64,000 nt of DNA from Malachius bipustulatus (Eukaryota; Arthropoda; Insecta; Coleoptera; Melyridae). Shown piece by piece: positions 57,201 to 64,000 of this stretch; the stretch's first letter is position 1; each line of letters opens with the position of its first letter. The stretch is from assembly GCA_910589415.1 (NCBI GenBank), contig OU342639.1:16810268-16874267 (forward strand). The letters are read 5' to 3'. The notes under the pieces were generated by a model. The model did no database searches, had not been told where the DNA came from, and saw only the letters and a program-made list of their open reading frames with translations. The translations under genes were made by a program, and so were the position numbers.

Positions 57201-57283
57201 AATTGGTGAAGAAAAACGATTTCCTCTACACTGGTTCTTACAGATGGGTTCCTCCTGCTAATAGACAAAGGACAAATCTTTGA
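45277..57283 (+). CDS. G6PD: Glucose-6-phosphate 1-dehydrogenase
   Basis: Eight coding exons in phase: 45277-45313, 45397-45506, 50546-50692, 50747-50964, 55576-55954, 56292-56714, 56945-57105 and 57169-57283, giving 529 aa (family about 515-530). It catalyses the NADP-dependent first step of the oxidative pentose phosphate pathway in the cytosol. The coenzyme fingerprint GASGDLATKK (47-56) is split by intron 2. EKPFGRD is at 179-185, and the substrate-binding signature RIDHYLGKE at 207-215 includes K214. Also present are [52 protein letters not shown] and GSYRW. Exon 4 seems to hit a stop after LMAPK, but this is the donor AA|GTAATT; joining to exon 5 restores [13 protein letters not shown]. 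Introns 2 and 4 are 5.0 and 4.6 kb and repeat-filled. No second N-terminal exon was found. Confidence 0.97.
45689..45924. mobile_element. Hairpin MITE, copy 3 of 3
   Basis: A palindrome of about 236 bp. Ends are GGTAATCCTGTACAATC and its complement; the centre is AAGTCAGGTCTTTGGTCAGG with T and A runs. The arms between end and core are unrelated to those of copy 2. Flanks GAAAATTA and GAAGATAT may be a degraded 8-bp duplication. It lies in G6PD intron 2. Confidence 0.8.
46165..46440. repeat. Single arm of the 2663-3673 family
   Basis: Matches TGAAATATCCTGAAAAAACTG, GCCATATCTTT, AGCCAACTAGATCCCAG and AGTCAACTTTCGTTTTTCTT of that element in order. No opposite arm is present. Confidence 0.7.
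46464..46863. mobile_element. 400-bp TIR element, GC-richer
   Basis: Arms of about 145 bp (46470-46600 and 46735-46860) are inverted copies: ATTATGGAGATGAGCGGCAT, GCTTATACTATCGGATAGC, GGTACCATTGAATTTTTGC and GCCGGCAAGT. The centre (46605-46730) is unique and has an unpaired GC-rich segment. No protein. Confidence 0.85.
46975..47185 (+). repeat. Tandem pair, about 110-125 bp
   Basis: TACTCTGAA...TTCGGGTGTAG, then TTACCTCCCGGCAA, ATTCAGGTATGTGATAGTCC and GACTAGAAGTTTTGGTTT occur twice in a row. The second copy has a small insertion. Confidence 0.8.
49407..49559 (+). repeat. Three tandem 50-bp units
   Basis: Three near-identical units, each with GGCGCGATAYTCTCATATG and CCACCGTTAGGATATAGG; the latter starts at 49441, 49491 and 49541, so the period is exactly 50 bp. 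Confidence 0.95.
49870..50170. repeat. Single arm of the 11299-12575 family
   Basis: Matches the right arm of that element: GATATTCCTTGCCCTGATAG, AAATAGAAATTCGACC, TTTTTAGCTTCTTACCCACC, CAGCACCCCTATTTCG and TTGATGAAACTTAGGAGCC in order. Confidence 0.8.
51252..53566. mobile_element. pogo-like TIR element, interrupted
   Basis: Ends CAGTAGAAGCTCGATTATCC at 51252 and its complement at 53566, with TA on each side (51250-51251, 53567-53568). CAGTnGAAnCTCGATTATCCG-type ends with TA duplication are typical of pogo/Tigger elements and their MITEs. Without the inserted element E, only about 0.63 kb remains, with no transposase. It lies in G6PD intron 4. Confidence 0.75.
51494..53177. mobile_element. 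Fold-back element E, 1.7-kb palindrome
   Basis: Ends CAGGGTTACTGGTAACTGG and its complement, flanked by TA. Arms of about 830 bp are highly similar along their whole length, meeting at a short TGTCTGTCTGTCGG centre near 52340. Shared blocks include AAAATTCTCGGATCCGGCCC and GAGATTCTGTTATTCTTGTA. It inserted into the pogo-like element around it. No protein is supported: frames inside appear in both arms. Confidence 0.9.
53569..54913. other. Part of G6PD intron 4, nothing recognised
   Basis: AT-rich. A small imperfect palindrome sits at about 54230-54340 (CACAGTTATGTGTTGATC, AGTCGTTTAAAC and near-complements). No exon. Confidence 0.4.
54914..55513. mobile_element. Element F, 0.6 kb, CAGGGTGATCCC ends
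   Basis: An inverted end repeat of about 32 bp beginning CAGGGTGATCCCGAAATGG, at 54914 and ending at 55513, with TA on both sides. Unlike elements A-E the interior is not a long palindrome. Confidence 0.85.
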
Positions 57284-57350
57284 ATTACAATACTTGTTTC
57301 GTTAATTTCAATATAAAATATTCGTTTAGTTCTTTGTTAATGTTTGGAAT

Positions 57351-57356
57351 AATAAA
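57351..57356 (+). terminator. G6PD poly(A) signal
   Basis: AATAAA 68 nt after the G6PD stop codon. Confidence 0.7.
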
Positions 57357-57377
57357 TTATTACTTTTGGAAACACAT

Positions 57378-57383
57378 TTTATT
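57378..57383 (-). terminator. Possible IDH3G poly(A) signal
   Basis: AATAAA on the minus strand, about 650 nt after the IDH3G stop. Cleavage near 57360 would make the two 3' UTRs overlap slightly. Confidence 0.45.
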
Positions 57384-58036
57384 CAACAGCTATACAAAAT
57401 AAATACATCGAGATAAACCAAAAATTTACAGAAAACAAAAACAAGCAATAGAAGGTATGAACTTGCTTTATGTCTCTCTGTAAAAAAAAAGAAAAACCAC
57501 ATTGTTCAGTAAACGTTTAAAAATAAATTGAAAACAAGCTTCAATGCACACTTACACCTTCAGAGCCACCACCAATAATCACAATGACAGCAGTTTTATG
57601 TGTATTAAAAACAAATATGTACATAAAATTAATTAAATGCAATCAAGATGGCAACTTGTGCAGTTAATCGGATTTAGGAATTCATTACGATCTTGCACTC
57701 GGAGGCCTTGGCAGCATAAACAAAGGCAGACAATTATTGATCGATTATAACACAAACATTCTGTCATATCTATCTACAGTAAAACTACAAAATTAGTGGA
57801 GGTAAAATCAAGGATTAGAGATGCAACAAATATTAACAGTTTTTCTATTTAACCAAACAGTTAAATAATACTCAGCAACTGTATAAAATACAATTCAAGC
57901 ATTTTGTATACTCTTAAGGTGTTCGGAACATCACTAACCAAAATAAAAGGTTAAGTAAAAGAAAAAAGCAAAAGAGATAGCTGAAAGATCACAGAAAAGT
58001 CAAAAATGCAACACAAGCTGGTAATTAAATAATAAT

Positions 58037-61000
58037 TTACCATGGTCGAGGATCAGCCTTGATGATGTGGTCGATAATGGCTTGGACTACTTCAGAACTC
58101 TTTGCATTTCCTCCCAAATCTACAAAAAATTAACAACAATCAATTAAACATTATTATTTTATAGATAACAAGCTCCTTACCAGGTGTATGTATCCTATCT
58201 TCGGAGATAGTCTTCTCTATCGCATTCCTAATGACAGTTGCATGCTGATCATGCCCGAGATGACGGAGCATATCCACAGAAGCATTAAGCATAGCGATGG
58301 GGTTGGCAACATTTTTTCCTGCAATCGCTGTGCCTGTGTTACGAGTGCCTGGCTCGAAAACTGCATACTAAAAAAAATGTTTTTTAGAACCTTCCTTTAA
58401 TAACATAGTTTAAGCATTTTTTACATTGTATGCGTTGGCATAATACTGTGTACTTTAGTTGTAAAGTACACAATCAAAAATACCGTAAGATAAACATTTA
58501 AAGGTGAATGTTATTTAAACACAAATTTAAAGTAAAAAGTGTTTTAAAAAAATAAATAAAAATTTACAAGTATTGTGCTTGTGTCATAAAATACTGCATA
58601 CACTATCATAAAACTGAGTAAAATTTAGAGCACAAAATCTGTTCAGATTTTGAAGTGGGGTAAGTGGAAGCTGGGGTAAGTGTTACCGGGCAGTTCAACA
58701 TATCAAGAGTTCGAGGATATCAGCGGCATAAACACATTCCAGTGTAGTATAGGCAGACTTGAATTTAAATCTGTTAATCTCTTACAGCCAATATTATAAA
58801 CGCTGGTTAAGGAAGATAACTCGGAGTTAGTCCCTATCTGCCAGTTAAATAAGCAACAGGTGTATTATAAAGCTTTTTCCAGCTCTCAAGGTTAACTTTT
58901 TAACTGCCAGATAACTTTAACTCGTAGTTTGCATGGATAACCTTACTATTCGGTTTTATAAAGCTATTTTTAGCTTGGTTAGGTTAAAGTAGCCGGTTAT
59001 GTTTGCCTATCTGGCTGATAAAGTTAACCGTCAGATTTCCGCCGGTTAACCTGCCGAACGGCATATTATTTTGTTGAATATCAAGGTAATTCTTGTTGGA
59101 TCTTAGTTTTTGTAGGTTTACATCCTCCCTAATTGATAAAATTTTGAGTGTGAGTTTTCTAATAATGAAATAATTTCAATGTTAACTTGAAAATAACTTT
59201 TAATAAGTGCATAATAATAATATTATTATTATTATGGATGCATTTCAATCTGCTGATATGAATTAATATTTTTTTTTATACATTTATGGTAGGTAGGTAT
59301 AATAATATAAGTAAATAGAGAATTAGTAAAGAGCATATCAACTGCCCTATTTAATAAAAAGCCAGGTTACAATTTCACAATTATTATTATATCACTTTAA
59401 CTAAAGGGTAGGTAGGTATAGGTAGGTAGATTGATTCATAAAAAATCGATATTGAGATATGAAAATTAAAGACTAGACACTTCTTCAATCTATTCGACAA
59501 TAAAACAACAGAAAATTGAAAGCTATAAATTTATTCAGTTTATAACAAATTAATGATCAACAAATAGGTATAGATAGGTACATTTTATAAACCCTTCTTT
59601 CCATATGAACCAAAAAACTATTACTCGAACCGAACGTTGTAGGTAGGTACATAAGTATTCTTCCAGTATGTCCCATAATGTGGAATAAAAATTCACTTTT
59701 GTAAATAAATATGTGCTTAGGTAGCAGGTAGGTACTGACTATTGACTGCTTTCAACCAAGTTAGGTTTACCTACTTCATTTTAATAATTTTTGACCTGGA
59801 ATAGCGCTGCAGCACTGGTCGGCTGGTCTGAAACTGAAACCGACGGACACGGGTGTACACTGGGGCACTGTTCAGGGACACTGGACTGGGTTGGGCGGAC
59901 GCATTAGGCAGAGGCAAAGCCCTGGCAATCTCTTTCGCCTGACATTATTTACGAATTATTATTATTATAATTATGCAGTCTTCAGTCTTCCGTTGGTCGT
60001 TGATGAGTGTTAGATTGATTTGATTAGCTTAACTGGAAAACACGGCTTGAAAACGCTCACTGGTTTTATTATGTGTCGTAGACAGACGATTCAACTTTCA
60101 CACGATTCAATTTTCACTTATCACTCGCTGTGTGTTGAGAATTAATATTGATTACAAACAATAAAATACATAACGGTAGACGCAGTAATAAATGCAGATT
60201 TGATAATGTTTATCTTCTAAAACCTAACCTTGTCATAATACGATACGAATGAAACGAATTAAATTCAGAACTGTCAGATTTTATATTTAATTCCCTCCGA
60301 ATAGCGGTTCGTTCGAAGTTCGTGTAGGCTCGTCGCCAACGTAGAGTTAAATATGTCCGACTTCCGGCGATAGGTAACCGCAAGCTAGGCTCGGGGATAT
60401 CTTGCTTTATAATACGCACGCGGAAACTTAACTCGGAGTTAGTGTTATCTGCCAGATAACTAACTATCTACTTAACCAGCGTTTATAATATCGGCTGTTA
60501 GATGGATAGGTTTCGGTTTTTCTCGAAAATGAGATCAATTTTTTTCTATCTATCCTTTCAGCTGAAATACTTGAAAGCAGTAACGAGTATTTCTGAGAAT
60601 ATTTGTGTAGAATCAGTGACTGTAAAGCTAGTGTAAAGAATAGTGAAGAGAAAAATTGTCAGAGAGGGTGAAATGACATGATATATGTGATGAATACATT
60701 CCCGAAATGTGAATTTCAATTGAGATTCCTCGAATGGTGAAAGAAAAGAGACGATGGTTTCTGGAACTCTTCTCTCTTTGAGAAATGTTATAACTGCACA
60801 GGTGTCTTAGTGCAACACCTTATTCTATAACTTGGCATGTGTGACAAATCAGTACTTGTGCTAATTTGATAACGGCGTAAAATGCATTTTTAATTGAAAT
60901 TTAAACAAATAAATAAATAACGGTAATGTTCTTTTCCAACAGAATTTTTGAATTTTTTTGTATCAGATCTACCAAAAATGAGATAAGCACACGGTGATTA

Positions 61001-63826
61001 GGGGTTAAACAGCCATACGTAAACCATGCATAAGAAATTTGATTTTGAGTTAAAAAGTTCATATAAACATGTACTCAAAAATGCTTTCTAAGAATGCTAC
61101 AGATTTTAGTAGGCTTTGACAAAAATTTTTAAAAGAAATAGTAATAAAAAAGTTTCGACAACAACAACTTTATTAGGTAAAAAATTGAAAAAGAAAGAAA
61201 AGAAAATGGATCATCAAACAGAACCTAATTATGCAATTAAAAATAAAAAATGGCTTAAAATGGCCACCATCATTTTCAAAGCAAACTTCACATCTACGGA
61301 TGACAGATTGTGCAGCTGCACGACACTGGTGGGGTAATTTCTTGGGCTGCATCAACAATCCTTTCTCAGAGAGTAGCTTTGTCTTAGAGGGCTTAGAATA
61401 AACCTTGCTCTTCATTGTACCCCATACAATAAAATCTAATTGGGTCAAATCCAGAGGGATCCAGAAGGTCAAGGACGGGGGCAGGTCTGGTCAGAATTTA
61501 AACTTCATTTAATTACGTCATTGTCTGCTGGATGTGCAGTGTCTGGTAGTTCAGATTCGTTCAGGACACGATCAGAATCTGACAAAGAGTGGGTATGAAT
61601 CCGCTTGCAAGAGAACACGCCTGTTTGAATCCTAACGCGTTCGGATCAGGAATTTACCGTCGAAAGAAAACAGCTATTACCTATACTACTGCAGAAAATT
61701 AGGGGAACACTTTTTGAAGTTCCCTCGCTGCCAAACCAGTCCTAGACTTTCTCAAAAACATGAAGCAAGAGTACTCTCGAAGTACTTCAACTGCCAGGTT
61801 TGTATATATCTGAATTACGGAGTGATATGACTTGGAATGCACCCATCGTAACATAATCGACTTGGGCAAGATTTTCAGTTAAGATTTAGTTAGCCTGCCC
61901 TATAACCCTCAGAAGTGCAATCAACCTTTAACGGGCTTGAACAATTGATTTACAGTTCCTGCTGATGCTTTGTACCAAATGTTTGTTGATATCATAATTC
62001 CTTGTGAAAAGACAGCTTCTTCTTCGAAATGCAAAAATTCCCACAAGATGTGCAAAAGATGGCGCTCAAGCTTGAGGCAAATTGAGTTTTATAATTACAA
62101 AAGAGGTGTGAACAAAAAAAAATTTTGAATTGTTTAAAGCATTTCCAAAGTCTTTGCAACCACTTCATCTTGTCCGGATTGTTCTTACCACTTATTTTTT
62201 GACCATTAGATGTTATTTAAAAACATTTATGCTGACACATTCGATTTCATTGAAGTGGTAAAACAACCTAGCGGGGTAAAATACGCTTTTAGATGTCGTC
62301 AGGAATATTCGTGTCAGTAGATTTTGTAAAAGATCATGAGAAGGATTGCCCAGAGTCCTTACAAACTCGCAGTAGCATCTACCTGCCTTGAAGTTTTAAC
62401 GGATCCTTCATTTTGGCCTAACAGTGTGGTAGTTGTTTTAACAACTACCAAAAAAACAACAATTCCATTTCAAACCAGATAATCTGCAAGCATTGCTAGA
62501 ATTGAAATTGCCTCTATTTATTTTCACCATAATGGTTGAAGTTGGCGGCAAGTGCTAACCTCACGTTACCACTTCCGGGTTAGCCCTTTAAGTCACGAAG
62601 ATGAGCTGAGTAGTGATTCAGGTTTAGTGTCTTAACTGGTAACGAGTCCAGTTCGTCATCGTTAAAATGTTGCTTTTGTACTGGAAATAACGATACCAGT
62701 GCTGGTTATTAATTAAAACTTAAATAAACACAAAATATAAAAAAGTGATTACACTAAGGTATTAAAAGAACATGTAACAAAACAACAAGCTTACATGGTC
62801 ACCATAGTTGATTCCAGACAGCAGACCGGCACCACCAATTAAACCACATACAACATTGGAAAGAATACTACCATAGAGATTAGTCATGACCATCACATCG
62901 AATTGGTGAGGTTTCGAGACCAGTTGCATACAACAGTTGTCAATTATCATGTCATTGTGCTCTATTTCCGGATAATCCTTCGCTATTTGCCTCGACGTTT
63001 CCAGAAATAGGCCATCGGATAGTTTCCTGGGTAATTAATTATTATGAAATAGTGAGTGACTGGTTAGCCTAAATAATTAACCAACAAACTTATTGGAAAA
63101 ACAAGTAAGCGGTAATGATATGCAGGGTAGGTATTTAAAATCAATGGTTTCTGTTTCTGCGAATGAATACTTACATGATGTTAGCCTTGTGGATTGTGGT
63201 TACCTTTTTCCTACCATAACGTTTGGCATACTCGAATGCGTATCTGATCACCCTATTCGAGTTAACCTCCGTCACCACTTTCATGCTCTCCACAACTCCA
63301 TATACACTCTAAAGAATCAATTTAAATGTATTGTGAATAATAATAATAATCAACTGTCACATACCTCATGCTCAAGCATAGCATATTCGCCTTCAGTATT
63401 TTGGCGAATAATTGCGATATCGATATCTTTCTGGCGAGTAGGGATCCCAGGAAAAGATTTACAATGCAGAACATTAACGTAGAGATCTAATTCATTCCGG
63501 ATAGCCACATTTCTTGATACAACGCCCAAATTTTGACTCTTGGTCTCAATGTTACCTGAAAAATGATCGTGAATAAAAAAACAACCAGAATTTAAATTAA
63601 ATTTACCTTTAATTGCGACACCATTACGCTTGATAGAAGTGATGGCATATTCCAGTTCTTGTTTTTCATCACTTTTGGGATCAATATCGATGACTTCAAA
63701 ATCAACGGGTGCTCCAGCGTATTTGAATACTTTCTTTACATAACCCATCAATTCAGGTCCTATACCACCTCCTGGGAGCATAGTTGCAGCATGACGTCCA
63801 CCATACAAAGCAATAGGAATGGGAGT
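58037..63826 (-). CDS. IDH3G: NAD-isocitrate dehydrogenase subunit gamma, 5' end missing
   Basis: Six exons on the minus strand join in phase: 63826-63607, 63555-63365, 63308-63175, 63026-62795, 58367-58181 and 58119-58037, encoding 348 aa. The mitochondrial presequence and start exon lie beyond the window. The enzyme is the mitochondrial TCA-cycle NAD-IDH heteromer; gamma is a regulatory subunit. The order [88 protein letters not shown] and [19 protein letters not shown] matches gamma. NLYGSILSN replaces the NLYGDILSD metal-ligand motif of catalytic alpha, supporting a regulatory role. The loop GGGIGPE has G where GDGIGPE is usual. The 4.4-kb intron 58368-62794 holds transposons. The last exon is short, ending DPRPW. 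Confidence 0.95.
58368..58784. other. Start of the large IDH3G intron
   Basis: AT-rich intron sequence up to the Harbinger-like element. No exon was seen. Confidence 0.4.
58785..60497. mobile_element. PIF/Harbinger-like TIR element
   Basis: The terminal repeat CAGCCRATATTATAAACG continues to CTGGTTAAG at both ends, flanked by TTA at 58782-58784 and 60498-60500. A 3-bp TWA duplication is typical of PIF/Harbinger elements. Subterminal blocks TAACTCGGAGTTAGT and ATCTGCCAG/CTGGCAGATAAC recur several times near both ends. No transposase was seen, so it is non-autonomous (1.7 kb). It lies in the large IDH3G intron. Confidence 0.75.
60501..62794. other. Rest of the large IDH3G intron
   Basis: AT-rich, with a transposase remnant (61173-61500). 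No exon: the phase joins 62795 to 58367 directly, with phase 0 on both sides. Confidence 0.45.
61173..61500 (-). pseudogene. Tc1/mariner-type transposase C-terminal remnant
   Basis: On the minus strand the frame includes [20 protein letters not shown] and, further on, [17 protein letters not shown]. This matches the common DLTPLDFFLWGxLKSKVY...RRC..C...GGHFE ending of mariner-like DDE transposases. The segment just before it, which should hold the PPRSP motif, is frameshifted. The rest of the gene is not recognisable. Confidence 0.7.
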
Positions 63827-63965
63827 CTGTGTGTAAATAATTTCTTTTAGGGCAGCTTCTTCAAAACTTAATTTGTTGAAGATTCATTAATTCATTTTAT
63901 GCATGATTCATTCATGAAATAATTTTGAACAACAATTAGTTATAAGATAAGATCTGAACCAGAAC

Positions 63966-63994
63966 CCCCCCCCCCCCGGCTGGGGGGAGGAAAA
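63966..63994. repeat. C homopolymer and GC-rich end of the window
   Basis: A run of 14 C followed by GGCTGGGGGGAGG, in otherwise AT-rich intron sequence. Confidence 0.8.
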
Positions 63995-64000
63995 AAGCCG

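Overview
The window is eukaryotic nuclear DNA, almost certainly from an insect. It is AT-rich, its genes are split by GT-AG introns (several only 51-62 nt long), and introns and spacers are packed with inverted-repeat transposons. The predicted proteins resemble insect and human orthologues. Short introns together with TA-flanked CAGGGTG repeats suggest a beetle, but that is a guess.

Five protein-coding genes were rebuilt from splice sites, with matching codon phase at every junction that lies in the window: a TBC1D22-type Rab GTPase-activating protein (+, 14457-22832), an R3HDM4-type R3H protein (-, 28605-29993), an ABHD18-type alpha/beta hydrolase (+, 31947-40672), glucose-6-phosphate 1-dehydrogenase (+, 45277-57283) and the gamma-type subunit of NAD-isocitrate dehydrogenase (-, 58037-63826, its 5' end beyond the window). 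A sixth gene may be represented by one acidic N-terminal exon on the minus strand (4551-4627). R3HDM4 and ABHD18 are head-to-head. G6PD and IDH3G are tail-to-tail and probably overlap in their 3' UTRs; both are central-carbon dehydrogenases (NADPH supply and the TCA cycle), but nothing shows that the pairing is functional.

Layout: 1-14400 holds mostly fold-back transposons, several nested. 14457-22832 is TBC1D22, whose second intron (6.9 kb) contains a 5-kb inverted-repeat element invaded by at least two others, including a LINE with a 12-bp target duplication. 22833-28604 carries a fold-back element and an unusual 1.5-kb element at 25531-27040. 28605-40672 holds R3HDM4 and ABHD18; ABHD18 intron 3 contains three transposons nested inside one another. 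40673-45276 is repeats plus the G6PD upstream region. 45277-57283 is G6PD, with 5.0-kb and 4.6-kb introns full of palindromes. 57284-64000 is IDH3G with a Harbinger-like element and a decayed mariner-type transposase in its large intron.

The most unusual object is 25531-27040. Its inward-facing, TATA-box-bearing, LTR-like arms are followed by at least 13 small stem-loops. Their stems differ in sequence, but almost all share one 7-nt loop (GYATTGA read inward from either arm). Stems that correspond between the two arms show compensatory base changes. A Ty3/gypsy-like Gag fragment follows one arm. This looks like selected RNA structure in a retroelement leader, possibly a repeated Gag-binding or packaging signal.
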